Shown here in pieces: positions 44,873 through 57,587 of a stretch of 64,000 bases of DNA (the first letter of the stretch is position 1; each line of letters opens with the position of its first letter). This DNA is from Erpobdella octoculata. Lineage: Eukaryota > Annelida > Clitellata > Hirudinida > Erpobdellidae. Below the pieces are notes generated by a model. It was not told where the DNA came from, ran no database searches, and worked only from the letters and a program-made list of their open reading frames with translations. The position numbers and the translations under genes were made by a program. The stretch spans positions 5,079,467-5,143,466 of the forward strand of contig OZ022241.1 of assembly GCA_963978895.1 (NCBI GenBank), given 5' to 3'.

Positions 44873-46478
44873 GTGTTGTTTTCCAAATTACTTATGGATG
44901 TTGCAATGATGGTTTACAGAGCATTGGTAGATTATTTTTTCAAAACTAGGTTATCACAATGAAAAATCATTCTTGACAATTTAAACTGTTAGCTGTTAGC
45001 TCTGAAATCAGTTTTGAAGCCTAGTGCCAATTTTATTTTTAAAAATATAATAATTGCTCATTTCAGGAATAGTTTTTTTCAAATCCTTTATCTTCTTCTT
45101 GTTTCAACATTCCATGCCGTTGTCATCTACGATGGACTTGCAGCAGTTCGACTACAAGACCCGGAGTCTTATCATCTTCCCATTCCATTACTCATAGCTT
45201 TTATCAATTTAATAGCTTTTCTTGTCTGCTGTTACTCTGACCCGGGAGTGATCACCAAAAAGAAAAATAAGGATCACCTCCATTTATATCCATATGATGG
45301 GATTCTCTTTTTTTCCGACTCAGCATGTCCCACGTGCAGCTTTATCAAACCAGCCAGATCAAAGCATTGCAGTTGAGCAATATTTTTTTTGTTCTTCAGT
45401 CATTTGGTTAAAAATATTATTCATGCTGATTATTAATCGAGATTTATAGGAGTTTTCTGTCTAATATCAACTGATGAGTTTGTGTTATCATTAATTCAAA
45501 TATTAAAAAATTTGGTTTGAAATGGTTCAAGAACAAGTAAATAAAAAAAAATTTACAGACAAGCTTTAACTTAAAAAAATCTAAGTTAATAAATATTGCG
45601 TTGTCATCTATTTTACATTTTATGCTTACAATTTCAGGCCTCTTGCTAGCCAGGTAGTTATTTAAAAAATTATTGCAAGTTTCTGCCTAAACAGACATGT
45701 CAAATAACTATAACACTTTCAAATAAGATTGTTTTAAACAATTGTATTTATTTCTGCACGTTGCCTAATTCAGTTTTGCTTAATTTACACTTCTCAGGAT
45801 TAACGGATAGATGCATTTACAAGTTCGACCATTACTGCGTTTGGATCTCCAACGCGATTGGCGGAAACAACCACAGGTATTTTCTGCTTCTTCTCGCAAC
45901 GCTGACAGTTATGCTGATCAGCGGCTGCTACCACGTCGTCAAAGTCCTTCGAGCTCTGAGCGAACTGTTTCAATGCTGGGAGACGGCTCTCAATATAACT
46001 GATGGGATCATTTTTGGCGGGACGTGGGGAGGATTTTGGTCACACTACTTGGCATATTTTCAGGTTATATGGTTTGATAATTAACATATTCTTATATTCT
46101 TATTTTTTTTTAATTATTTTCTAACTGTCAGGCATAAATCATATTCAAAACACTGCATAATAATTTGTACAGGTAGTTACGTTCACCTTCCCACGATTGG
46201 TTTTTATAAAACTCAGCTGTATCGTCTTGCTACTGATGGTCGGGTGGTTTTTTTGCTACCATGTTTTCCTGGCATTTAGGAACGAGACGACCAACGAGAG
46301 ACACAAAAGGCATCAACTTTCTAAACATCTTTCAAAGAAGATGTCCAGTGCCGACAAGGATGCAAAGTCGAATCATCACAGTGATTTGTTGATCGTGTAC
46401 AATAACATTTATTCAAAATCTGCATGGGAAAACATGCGGGAAGAATTGTTGCCCTTAGGCAGACGACTGAAGTCCTGA
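44873..46478 (+). CDS. ZDHHC4: ZDHHC4-like palmitoyltransferase with DHYC and a lost second zinc site
   Basis: DHHC proteins transfer palmitate to cysteines at endomembranes. Exons: 44873-44949, 45067-45371, 45798-46063, 46173-46478, phases closed, 317 aa in this model. The first exon may start upstream; ATG at 44894 is the first Met. Matches to ZDHHC4 are FFKTRNSFF, CYSDPGVITKK, KPARSKHC, TFTFPRLVF and NETTNER. Hydrophobic membrane segments flank the core (LIAFINLIAFLVCC, YFLLLLATLTVMLISGC, LSCIVLLLMVGWFFCYHVF). The cysteine-rich core reads CPTC, KHCRLTDRC, KFDHYCVWISNAIGG. Catalytic Asp, first His and Cys are kept. However, the second DHHC His is Tyr, the Cys after HC-x2 is Thr, and the usual NC is NA, removing three of four ligands of zinc site 2. 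Spacing is unaltered, so a missed exon is unlikely. Weak activity or regulatory use is possible. Confidence 0.88.
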
Positions 46479-46499
46479 ATATTTTCTTCTTTTTTTTGC

Positions 46500-46772
46500 A
46501 CTGATGAAAGATAATAAAAAGTTTTATGAGATTCAGCCTCCAGTGCCATTCTGCTAAATAGACTGCATAGTAATTTTCTATGATTCAAACGAGTTCGAAT
46601 TCATTAAACGATGAAAAGCAACTTTCGATTAAAGTTTTTTAATATTTGGCTTTACAAAATCGAATTGGCATTTTCCAGCACAACTGAAAAATAATGTACT
46701 TATTGCATAAAACGGAGAGCATTAAAGAAAATATGACAGAATGAGGTCATCATTGTTGTGGATAAATGTGAT
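46500..46772. other. DHHC gene 3' flank
   Basis: AT-rich sequence after the stop, with a candidate ATAATAAA near 46510. No other feature recognised. Confidence 0.4.
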
Positions 46773-47065
46773 GATTCAGAGTTTTAATAAGGGGGATTTG
46801 TGCCTTATGTTAAAGTAAAAATACATGGAGTTTTTCATTTAATTTGATTAAGATCTTCAGCCTCCAGTTACCCCAAAAATTGAAAAAGTTTATTTCAATT
46901 TTTTTCATGATTCAGAGTTCTAATAGAGGGCGATTTGGGCCTTATGTTAAAGTAAAAATACGTGGAAATTTTCATTTCATTTGATTAAGATCTTCAGCCT
47001 CCGCAGTGACCCGAAAAATTGAAAAAGTTTATTTCAATTTTTTTCAAAAAAAGTTTTTTAATGAT
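46773..47065 (+). repeat. ~136-154-bp tandem duplication
   Basis: Two diverged units start GATTCAGAGTT and include GCCTTATGTTAAAGTAAAAA, GATTAAGATCTTCAGCCTCC and GAAAAAGTTTATTTCAATTT. A third partial start is at 47063. Confidence 0.8.
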
Positions 47066-48169
47066 TTAGAGTTCCTATGCTACTGTTGTCAATGGGCACA
47101 TACATTTTCTCAAATAATCTTTCTTTTGGTTTTCAAATTTTTGGTGTATAAAAAGATTTGTGATAAGTTTTGAATGGTGATGCAACTGCAAACACATGTT
47201 TTATAAGTTTTCGACAATCTCTTCACCCTCAGTTGCGTAGAGGGCGTAGTTAATATCAGTGCCGGAGGCTATGGTATGAATTTACCTCTTCCAAAAACAT
47301 TAGTGGGACCTTTTACTTTTACTAATAGTAATGGGCTTGGCTCTCATACCCGGAGAAAAAGTAGTCGTTATCAGTGGTGTCACAACGGTTGGTGCCACCC
47401 AATGCGTTAACTCATGTTGTCATCTCTTCATGACTATTACCTTTTCGATTTCCAAGACCAAAACAATTCAATGACCCTGGTGAGGATGACAGCTAAAATT
47501 CGATAGCTGTAGGTGGTAAAACAACGAACTTTTTTCCAAAAAATTTCGATAGCAGGGAGAGCGGTCAACTTTTCCCCAGATTAAAGTCAATTACGAGAAG
47601 GAGTAAAATAATGCATTTATATTGTTCAGCTGAAACAATGCACAAGATTAATTTTTTAGTGACAGATTCACGGACAGTAATATTTTGCATTTTAGTGTCA
47701 CTGCGTGATATTGTGTCGACCAGTGCAATCCGCATTCCCCTAGGCCTAGTGAGACCACTGGTCGTACCTACTTCATGTTTTTTTTCAACAATCAACAATT
47801 ATCTATGACCGGCGGGGACAGAGCTAAGAATAGTTGTAAACTCATTTGCAGAAATCTTTTTTAAAATGTGCAATTTTATATACTTTTATTAACTTTTACT
47901 TGTCCAGATGTCCGGAGGTTGTCCGCGGACGTTTTGAAGCTCGTAAAATCATTATAAAACTACCCTACTCTAAAAAATTTATAGTTTAATTGAACAAAAA
48001 TATAATGTAAAAAACAAAAATTATTTAAAAATAAATGAAAGAAGCATATAATATTAATAATGACGACACAAATTTTTATCGTCATAGTAACTACCATAGA
48101 CATCTATGGTAACTACAAACATCTTTTGTTTACTATTCACCAGGGTAATATTGCTTGCTTGCTTAACTA
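47066..48169. other. intergenic, no gene recognised
   Basis: Includes a degraded dispersed-repeat stretch around 47230-47420 (GGTGCCACCCAATGCG). Short open frames lack any family signature. Confidence 0.4.
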
Positions 48170-48560
48170 TTTGGCTGGTTGTTTGCTTGCTTGAATGTTC
48201 GCAAACCTTGTAAGTTAAAAAAACCAGCTTGCTGTAATCCAATCGAGCTGAAATTTAAAATATAGGCTCGCTCCTCAGGACAATGCATTTGATAAAAGTT
48301 TGAAATTTTTTGAAAATAAATTCAATTAAAAATAATAATTATTTATGTTTAAAAAAAATCAAATACAATTAAATAAATGTTTACACATATAAATTCCAAA
48401 AAATGTCATTTATCGAAAAATAAATGAAAAGCCGGCAAATTCAGAAATATACCTAAGGTATTGTTAAAAAACATGTCTTACGGTTTACTTTTTTGATTTT
48501 ATAAATGTAAACATTGTCGGGCCTAGCTGGAGAAACGCAGAAGTTTGTGAAGGAGCTGCA
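48170..48560 (+). repeat. dispersed repeat, copy B
   Basis: TTGCTTGCTTGAATGTTCGC, AATCCAATCGAGCTGAAATT and AAATAAATGTTTACACATAT correspond in order to the minus strand of 59680-59975 and, more weakly, to 24215-24560. Confidence 0.65.
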
Positions 48561-49963
48561 AAAAGTTTACAAAATATTTTTTCAGTTACAAGTTACAACG
48601 CACACATTAAATACTTATTGCAAATGTGTAATGCTCCATTAAGCTTGCAAATCAAAAGAGTCTTTATTGAAACACATTATATTCTTATTGATATACGGGT
48701 TTTTAGCAAGGGCCGCCTATACATGACGTTGCACACCACTTAGGTGAAATAAATCAGACATTTGTGACGAAGAGGAGAGGGTAGTTTGAGTGATGATGTC
48801 ACATTTAAAAAATATTGTAACTTATTTAAACCCGTCAATTAAACAGTCAATTTATATTTTAAATAATAAAAATACTAGTTTGATAAGTATAATTTTTGTT
48901 TAATATCTTTTGATAAATTTTATAGCTTTATTAAAACGTCCTTATTCTAATAGAAAAGCTATTTCTTTTTTTTTGACACATGTCAATAGCATAGGATTTA
49001 AAATGAATGTCAGATTGGTTCTAAATTCATGTTCACTTTTGATAGTTGTCATTACTCGCCATTGAATTGAGGCTTTTTTGGAGAAGGGGGTGAGAGCATA
49101 CATGCATAGCATACGTACACATACATACATACACTTATATGTATTTACATCTTATACGCTTATATGTATTTGGTGCTACCATACACCTATGGGCGCAACT
49201 TTTTTTTATTTATGGTTGTTATAGTCTTCAACACCGACAACACCAGGTATTTTAAGTCGAAACATGTATTTATTTTCTTTGGAAAATAATGTATTATAAT
49301 ATTTATCTGCTCGTTTGTGTGTAATAGTTTTCATATATACAGGCTTAGGAATGGTTAGCATTAAAAACGGAGCGGAATATGATTGAGATTTTTTTGTCTA
49401 GTTTGCTTATCTTCTGCCAACGTCCAAATATCAGTCCTTCAGCTGTCTAGCTCAATGTGGACATGAGTTGGGTAGGATTGGGCTGGGTTGGGCTCATTTT
49501 TTTGACACATGAGTTGGTTGGGTTGGGTTGAAAAAAATTTAATTAGTAAAAAAATTAACTGTGGGTTGGATCAAAAAACTTAATTTTTCAAATGGGTTGA
49601 GCTGGGTTGAGAAAGTGATGGGATGGTTGGCTTGGGCGCCAAAAATGGACCCACGCCCACCTCTGGTCTAGCTCTATTCTAATTTAGAGTTTTAGTTTTG
49701 CTAAACATAATTTCAAGCCGATTTTCTTTCCATATAAATGCGTTTACTTATCATACATTACTTTAAAACTTTAAATTGACATTTAATTCCTCCGGACAAC
49801 CGAAAAGTTTTCTTTTCTTCTCCAACCCAGGTCGAATGTTTTTTCTTAACAACCAGATATATTTCCACCGCTTGTCCTCCCGAAAAACAACTTAAAATCG
49901 CATAGATCAGCGCCCCGCTCTCGAGCACCAATTCGTCCGTGAACGACGCCTCAGTCTAACAAC

Positions 49964-50127
49964 ATGGCGGACTTTTTTAAAAGTGCAATCAATTTAATGC
50001 GCTGACAATGGAGGCGTTACGAATTAGGCGCTTCGCCAGTTTTATTGCTATAACAACGTCTGCTGCTATCGCTATTGGCAATAGATATATTTCCTGGTGG
50101 TGGAAAAAAAGAGCAATACGTTTATAA
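49964..50127 (+). CDS. two adjacent tiny ORFs; the second with a membrane-like segment
   Basis: ORF A (49964-50005) encodes 13 residues, MADFFKSAINLMR, with a strong AACATGGCGG start context. ORF B (50008-50127) starts two bases after its stop, in ACAATGGAGG context, and encodes 39 residues. It has a basic N-terminus (MEALRIRRF), a hydrophobic stretch (ASFIAITTSAAIAIG) and a WWWKKR anchor, as in single-pass microproteins. Nothing shows transcription, and chance ORFs of this size are common, so this is only a candidate. Confidence 0.22.
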
Positions 50128-52445
50128 GAAGTCCCCCATCAGACGAGTTTTACAGTTTTTTTTCTCGGGGGTTTTTTTGGAAAGAAAAAAAGATTTAGTA
50201 GGATTTTACAAACTGCTAAAAATTATTTAAATATAAAACATCGTCATCTATTAAACTTTTATTTATTTATTTGCATTTTTGCGCAGTTTTAGAAGTTCAA
50301 TTAGCTGTAGATTTGAGTTTTGCGTAACGAATTATTTTAAAGGTTAAAACGGAATGATCGGATTAAAGTTAGGTGCGTAGTGACCGAACAACAAAAAAGT
50401 CTCAGGATTTTTAGCAACTAAAGCTTTACACTGATTGTTACACAAACAGCAACTTTTTATAACAACTTTATTATATTTTTTTACTGTTTTGTACATTTTC
50501 TTTACGTTGCGTAAACAAAGCTTTTTGTCGCTGCTTTTCTTGTTTTTGGACGCTCTCCAACCCAGCCCTCGGTCAAAATAGCGTACCCTACTGACTGATA
50601 GGGGTTGTCTTTGAAAGACGTCACTTAGAGATTTAGCTGATTTGTATCATCCCGTCACTCCTCATCAAAATCACATGTTTCAAAAGTCGCAAGACAAAAA
50701 ATTTATTACGCCAAATGCTTTTTTAAAACAAAAACTAGCAAAGTCAATCGATCAATCAATAAATCAAATTAATTTATATTGCGCTTTTTAATAAATTCAA
50801 AAGTGAAAGTTGAAGGTTTTGCTTATAATAGGTAATCGTAGAAAGTATCTGCAGCAAAAGCAAAAGCAATAGCACCCCCTATTTGCTGTCACAAACGTCT
50901 CAACTGCCCTTTCACTGTATTTTTTTAAATCTTCAGTTCTCCTTAAGATTGAAATAGCAAAAGTTAGCAGATATAGAAAAATATTTCCTGTCGCAGATTC
51001 ACGAAAAGATGCCTTGTTGACCTGAAAAGTTAAAAATAAAAAGCCGTCAGATTGTGCCCACGTCTTTCCAGGTCTTGGATTTCTTTCGGCAAACACGTTC
51101 CTCAGATTTGGCTGCTTTGCTAACCGTACTGTACTTGGCGGCAAAGCCGTCACAGCTCAGCTGCATTTACTACTAAGATTCGGTCTCAGGTCTGGCTCGG
51201 CTTTCGGATAGATGAAGGACACGAAGCTTGGGAAACAAAACTAATACCGAGCAAAGCAGAAAAATTCAACTCATTTGCTATTTTCTCGAGATTAATAGTT
51301 TTTATTGTATGCTGCGTTTAACCACAGCTTTTGCACTCCATCATTTAGCGTAGACGGAAAAATCTGACAAAAGAAAAATTTGACGAGGATTCTTGAAACG
51401 AGCGGTTTAACTGTCTGACCGTTTCCTTATTCATTCATTTGTCTGTTTATTGGTGCATCTGTCTGTTTATCGTTTCGTTTGCTTGCTTGTATGTCTCTTT
51501 GCCTGTCTGCTTATTTGCTCATTCGTTAGTTTATCGGCTTGTCTGACGCGTCATTTCCCGTCAATTTGAAGTCTTATTAACCTCTTATTAACCTCTGAAG
51601 TCTTATTAACCTCTGACCTTTAATCCAACTCGCTGACAGTTGTTTAATTAAAAAATTATTTCCGCGCAAAAAAATAGTTTGCATTTGTTCTCGTTTACTT
51701 TTGAATGTGTTTTTTCGAGGTTCTGATTTTTCAAAATTTTATTTAAGGGGGATTCAACGGCGAAACCACAGAAAGACAGGGGAGTAGCGGCTAGCCCTTT
51801 ACGTAGGCAAGGGCGAATACAGTTTTTTCTTCAAGGGGGAGTGTTAGCCACAACATTAAAACTTTTAATTTTAAATGTAAACAAGGCTACGTTCTATTTT
51901 TTGTTAGATGCCACAAATTGAGACGCTATTACATTTACTTTCAATGCATTCTAAATTATAACATTATTTTTCTTTAGTTACCAGCCCCCCCCCCTTGGAT
52001 CCGCCACTTTTAGGTTGTCAATTTTTTGTTGTTGTATCACGTGTCAGCAAAGATGATCAGAACACATCTCTGACATTATATGTCCGACACAGTTGATTTG
52101 AGCTCCACCCCCCTCGTTTGTTAAAATTTTTTTCTGAGACTCCCTCCATCCCCGATTTGTTTTTCTGGTCCTCAAAACTGCTTGTTTAAAGTTTTGTTTA
52201 CCCCCGTACAATTCAAACCTTATTAAAGGTTTTTTAAACACTTGTCTGCAAATAAGCTTGGTTTTGAAAGTCTTATTTACAATTGATGCATCAACAATTT
52301 ATTTTACAGAAGATTAGTTTTTTAAAAAAAAAGTTATGTTTATTTTAATTTGTTTTTTTTTTAATAATTTGACTAAAACTGTTAGTACAATGCAAACAGC
52401 GTCAAGTTTTAGTTCCCATCAAAGTGGAGTACTTCCTGCCGTGGC
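50128..52445. other. intergenic; no gene recognised apart from the MIP 3' flank
   Basis: Mostly AT-rich, with relic repeats (for example CTGTCTGTTTATCGTTTC-like runs near 51420-51540 and a C-run at 51986-51994). TTTATT at 52298-52303 is a candidate AATAAA for the minus-strand neuropeptide gene, 143 bp past its stop. Confidence 0.4.
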
Positions 52446-53447
52446 TCAGCCCCAGACGTTCATACTGTTTCTGCCCCACTTTGGAGCAAGTTTCGCTCTG
52501 TCGGGAAAGATATCTCGCGTTCTCTTGCCCCACACGTCCATGCTGTTCTTGCCCCAACGGCGCTTGCTATTGCTAGAGAGGTCGGCCTTGACAGGGTCGT
52601 AGACCTCTCCTTCGTTACTGACTTCACCGGATCTTTTTCTGCCCCAGACTTCCATGGTGTTGACGCCCCATTTTGGCACACGCTTTGGTTCGGAGACTGT
52701 ATCTCGTGTTCTCTTGCCCCAAACGTCCATGCTCGTCTTGCCCCAACGACGCTTAGAAGCAGTCATGTCCGCATTGTAACCCTCTTCCACTTTTGCGTTG
52801 CTTTCTTCGCTGGATCTTTTCTTGCCCCAAACATCCATGGAGTTGGTGCCCCATTTTCTTTTCTGGCTATCTTCGGGATAATTTCCGTTACGAGCAGGCT
52901 GTTTTTTTATCGTCTCCCGCAAGAGGTCGACGTCGTCGTCGGAGTACAACACCTGGTCCAGGCCGGGAGAGTTTCTCTTTCCCCACACGTCCATGCTGGT
53001 CTTTCCCCAGGGTCGTTTAGCCAGCTGGTTGGCAGGTTTATCTTCCCTCTCGAAGTTTCTTCCAGGGTCGTCATAACTGCTTCTCTTTCCCCACACATCC
53101 ATGTTGTTTTTGCCCCACGGTCTTTTTGCAGCCGGCTGCTGGGCAGAGTTGGACTGTGGGCCACGAGATGTCTGCTGCTTTTCTTGCCGGCCGATGTCGC
53201 CAGCGTCGTCGTAGCTGTCGTCGTAGGTGAAGCCGCCGATGTTGTTTTTTTCTAGGGCATAGTTATCGGGACTGGAGGAACTTTCTAGGACTTTGAACCG
53301 GTCGAGTGCGAGTGATTGGTCAGCTAGCGTGATCTGAGCAGCTGCTTTTGTTGACGTCTGAAGTATTAGAAGCAGCTGAGGCCCGGCGTTCAGTAGCTGG
53401 ACGAAGATGAGGATCATTCGGACATTGGATAACCTGACGACGCTCAT
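52446..53447 (-). CDS. MIP: myoinhibitory peptide / allatostatin-B type neuropeptide precursor, seven peptides
   Basis: A 333-aa secretory prohormone. Residues about 10-38 form a signal sequence (MILIFVQLLNAG, LLLILQ), with probable cleavage near TKAAA-Q. Seven peptide copies follow, each ending Trp-Gly before a dibasic site, so they become C-terminally amidated: PWGKNNMDVW (110-119), PWGKTSMDVW (146-155), KWGTNSMDVW (198-207), RWGKTSMDVW (234-243), VPKWGVNTMEVW (257-268), RWGKNSMDVW (297-306) and a final APKWGRNSMNVW (321-332) whose amide-donor Gly is the last residue before the stop. The W-x7-W-amide pattern and KNSMxVW core match MIPs of annelids and molluscs, ligands of the MIP (sex-peptide-type) receptor. 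Spacers are acidic. The coding region is one exon; TTTTTCAG just before 53462 marks a 5' UTR intron acceptor. Confidence 0.93.
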   Translation of the reverse strand: MSVVRLSNVRMILIFVQLLNAGPQLLLILQTSTKAAAQITLADQSLALDRFKVLESSSSPDNYALEKNNIGGFTYDDSYDDAGDIGRQEKQQTSRGPQSNSAQQPAAKRPWGKNNMDVWGKRSSYDDPGRNFEREDKPANQLAKRPWGKTSMDVWGKRNSPGLDQVLYSDDDVDLLRETIKKQPARNGNYPEDSQKRKWGTNSMDVWGKKRSSEESNAKVEEGYNADMTASKRRWGKTSMDVWGKRTRDTVSEPKRVPKWGVNTMEVWGRKRSGEVSNEGEVYDPVKADLSSNSKRRWGKNSMDVWGKRTRDIFPDRAKLAPKWGRNSMNVWG

Positions 53448-53539
53448 GATTGTAATAATTGCCTGAAAAAGTGAATTTAATGAGGACAGGTTAATAAATA
53501 ATTAAATAGCATCATGTCAGAATTAAACAAGCAGTTGCC

Positions 53540-53670
53540 ATGGTGGTGGTGATGATGATGATGATGATGATGATGATTATGTGATGATGACGACGATGAC
53601 GATGACGATTACGATGACGATGGTGATAACGATGATGATGATGATGACGACGACGACGATGATGATGATG
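53540..53670 (-). repeat. (GAT/GAC)n microsatellite in the MIP 5' region
   Basis: Imperfect trinucleotide repeat (GATGATGACGAC) about 80 bp beyond the MIP 5' UTR splice acceptor; probably intronic. Confidence 0.9.
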
Positions 53671-53811
53671 CCGCTTAGTGATTTCTCGTTCTGACAAAAA
53701 ATAGTTTGAAGTGAAACAAGGCTGAAATCTTAAGATAACGTGGAATAAACTTTAGACAGAATAAAAACTAAGTAATCTATATGAATGAACGAATTGAATG
53801 GATGAAAGAAG

Positions 53812-53932
53812 AAAGGAACGAACGAACGAACGAACGAACGAACGAACGAACGAACGAACGAACGAACGAACGAACGAACGAACGAACGAACGAACGAACG
53901 AACGAACGAACGAACGAACGAACGAACGAATG
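53812..53932 (+). repeat. (GAAC)n microsatellite
   Basis: About 30 uninterrupted tetranucleotide copies. Confidence 0.97.
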
Positions 53933-55433
53933 AATTAATTAATTAATAAACAACAACCACAAAAAGATATAAATAAATAAATAAGTAATTTACGAAAATA
54001 TTTTTTAAAAGAAAAAGAGAAGAGGGAGACAAAAAAGAGACAAAAGGTAGAAGACCACTTAGATTACGCGCCGATAGCCCGGGGCGTCGGAAGCCGTAAA
54101 TAATGGTGTTATTTCTTGTCTGATGAGCCGCTTCTTTGATCTCACTGTTTCTTGAGCGGCTTCTAATGAATATCAAACAGGTCGGATTTGTAGGAGAATA
54201 AAGGAAGAAGAAAAAAATACCGGAATACGGCTCCACGGTGCAGGGGGTGTGAAAGGAAGCACCCGGGAATGGGTTATCAAAAAATCCCCGCCCCGTGAGG
54301 AAAAAGTTGAAATAAAAATTTTTTAGTAGGTTATGAGGTCTCTGATGTAAGTCCTACATTTCAAAGTGAAACCTGAAAAAAAAGAAAAAAGGGAAGTAAG
54401 GGAAACTCGGGGCTGGGTGAGAAAAGATTGCGACAGATGTAGCAACATGAGAGAACAACAGGACTCGCTCACAGGGCGCACAGAATAGAAATGAAAACCG
54501 GGTTTTTTTAATCTGCACGGTTTGTTGCACGGCATAAGAAAGAAAAATATAAAAATATAATAAAAAAAGAACAGCCAATAGAATAACGGGAAATTTCAAA
54601 TGCTCTCGGGCACGCCCAACGGATAAGGACTCCTTGAAAAAAATTTCGAAATTTCTGGGTGAGCGTGGTCGCGCAGATCAGAGCGCGGATTATCTGCAAA
54701 AGTTTTTTTTATATATATTCATAAACAAGCAGTAATTAGATGAAGAGTTTTCAGTGAATTTGTGGTCAGTCTGAAGAACATTTGGAACATCCGTTTAATA
54801 ATGCAAACATCATAAAATTATTAAATTATGGTGATGTTTGAACGGATAAGAATGACGGGCTAATAAGAAATTATTATTAAGTTGATTTGTACAACGTGTA
54901 GGCAAAATTGTAATCTGTAAACAAAAATGTAATATGTAAACAAAATGTAATATGCAAACAAAAATATAATAAGTAAACAAAATGTAATATGCAAACAAAA
55001 ATATAATATGTAAACAAAAATGTAATATGTAAAAAAATATTATATGTAAAAAAATATAATTTGTAAAAACATATAATTTGTAAACAAAAATGTAAGTTGT
55101 GTATACAAAAATATAATATGTAAAAAAAAAGTAAAATGTAAGCAAAAAATAAACAAATTTTTTCCAAAAATAAATTATTTATAATCTGTTGTCATCCATT
55201 TTAAGTTAATGCTGAAAATTTAAGACAAGTTTATTAAATTGTATTCAAAAATTCCACATAAACAGACAAGCAGAAAACAGACAAAGAGTGATAATTAAAG
55301 CACTTAAAAATTGCAAATGTCATCTAATGAACGTTTGTGATGGGAAAAATTTTGTTATTTGAAGAGTTCTCACTTTTCAGATCGACACTCGCTGTTTTTT
55401 ATTATCTCTTCTCGCCATCATGAGAGTCGCCAT
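53933..55433. other. no gene recognised; AT-rich relic repeats
   Basis: 54885-55145 holds a loose array of about 15-20-bp units around AATATGTAAACAAAAATGT. Open frames there are composition artefacts. Confidence 0.5.
54903..55146 (+). repeat. degenerate TGTAAACAAAAATATAA tandem array
   Basis: Roughly fifteen imperfect units of 14-18 bp with indels. Confidence 0.75.
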
Positions 55434-55436
55434 TGC

Positions 55437-55506
<70 letters not shown>

Positions 55507-55720
55507 GTCATCGTCATCGTCATCGTCGTCGTCGTCGTCGTCGTCTTCGTCGTCGTCTTCGTCGTCGTCTTCGTCATCGTCATCGTCATCGTCATCGCCA
55601 TCGTCATCGTCATCGCCATCGTCATCGTCATCGTCATTGTCATCATCATCGTCATCGTCATCGTCATCGTCGTCGTCGTCATCGTCATCGTCGTCGTCGT
55701 CGTCGTCTTCGTCGTCGTCT

Positions 55721-55755
<35 letters not shown>

Positions 55756-55832
55756 GTCGTCGTCATCGTCATCGTCGTCGTCGTCGTCGTCTTCGTCGTC
55801 GTCTTCGTCATCGTCATCGTCATCGTCATCGC

Positions 55833-55905
<73 letters not shown>

Positions 55906-55996
55906 TTCGTCATCGTCGCCGTCGTCGTCGTCGTCGTCGTCATCGTCATCGTCGTCGTCATCGTCATCGTCATCATCATAATCATCATCATCATCA
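55434..55996 (+). repeat. 563-bp (TCA/TCG/TCT)n trinucleotide tract
   Basis: Imperfect TCN repeat with internal higher-order blocks of TCGTCGTCTTCG and TCATCG. It is open in all three plus frames and one minus frame, giving spurious His/Arg, Ser, Ile/Val or Met/Thr polymers. No flanking coding signal is present. Confidence 0.95.
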
Positions 55997-56568
55997 TAGC
56001 TCCGCTGACGTCAGTCACTCCATCATTTTTTAAAAAATAATCTTCCATTAAAGTTTCAAAAATAACTGCACGATTTAGTTTCATTCAATCAACATTACGA
56101 TCTGGGAGGCTGTGTAAAGAAAAATTTTGTTCCGTGCGGGGTGGAAATAATAATTTTTTGCTGTAAACGTCTTGGGAAAGCTAAAATCTCTAGAAGTTTT
56201 TTCTCACATATGTTTAATGTTTCTCATTAAACAGCAACACGCTGAAAGTTTACAGGTTAAAGGCTAAAGGCTAAACGATACAATTGAAGCTGAATCCAGA
56301 TCTGGCTAGCGAGCCCGGAAAAGGTTAAAGCTAAAACCCTTAATTCCATTCAGGCTGGGCTGCTAACTGTATCCTTATATGTGCACGTGAGTTGTAAATT
56401 TGAATTTAGAAGAACCGTTGAACGTATTCTTTGTCCAGGTCTCTGGCGACTGGTTTCCACAGCTGAAACTGTTCGAAGGCACGCAATCTTCAGTGATTCT
56501 TGTCGTTTGAGTGCGTCGCGTGATGGCTGAGCCGATGACGGTGGTGATGATAGTGATGAATAATAATA

Positions 56569-57014
<446 letters not shown>

Positions 57015-57587
57015 GAAAATTGTGGTTATTACGGTGCTAGTGATGACACTGATTATAATAATGTGTTGTGGTTGTAATCTGAGATCTGAGTTTATTTAAA
57101 ACAAGTAAAGGAAAAAACGAGTTTTTCAACACAAACTTTTATTTCAAATACACTCGATTTAGAAATACGAAAGATATTCAAATTAAGTTTTTCAGTTTTT
57201 TTTAATTAAATCATGTATTGTCATCAAATATAAAGCTATGCTGAAAGTTTTAGCTTCCTAGCTAGTAAAAAAGCTGGTTAAATTTTACTTCCAAGATTTG
57301 GGTACAGAGAAAACCACAAACAGTGATTGCAAGTTGAATAAAAGTATTTAAAAGAAAAATGTCATTTTTAATAATTTTTGTTGGACTGCTATGTATGATG
57401 ATGGTGATGAAGATGCTGATAAGTAAGTGGTTGATCTAGAATGGTTTGGCGGAAGGAGGGCAAATACTTGAACCTACACCCATTAGAAACCGCTGGCTGA
57501 AAAAAGATTGAAATTGGGCCGCCATATTTTTCTTCAGTAGCGGAAAGAGAAAGAGACACCACTCATCTTTCATAAATCCACCTATAA

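Noticed and set aside
54810..55167. Two minus-strand frames rich in Phe/Tyr/Leu resembling membrane proteins
   Set aside because: They arise from a degenerate TGTAAACAAAAATATAA array; composition explains the hydrophobicity.
55359..56084. Long open frames encoding His/Arg, Ser, Ile/Val or Met/Thr polymers
   Set aside because: They are created by a TCN trinucleotide tract, open in several frames at once, with no unique flanking coding sequence.
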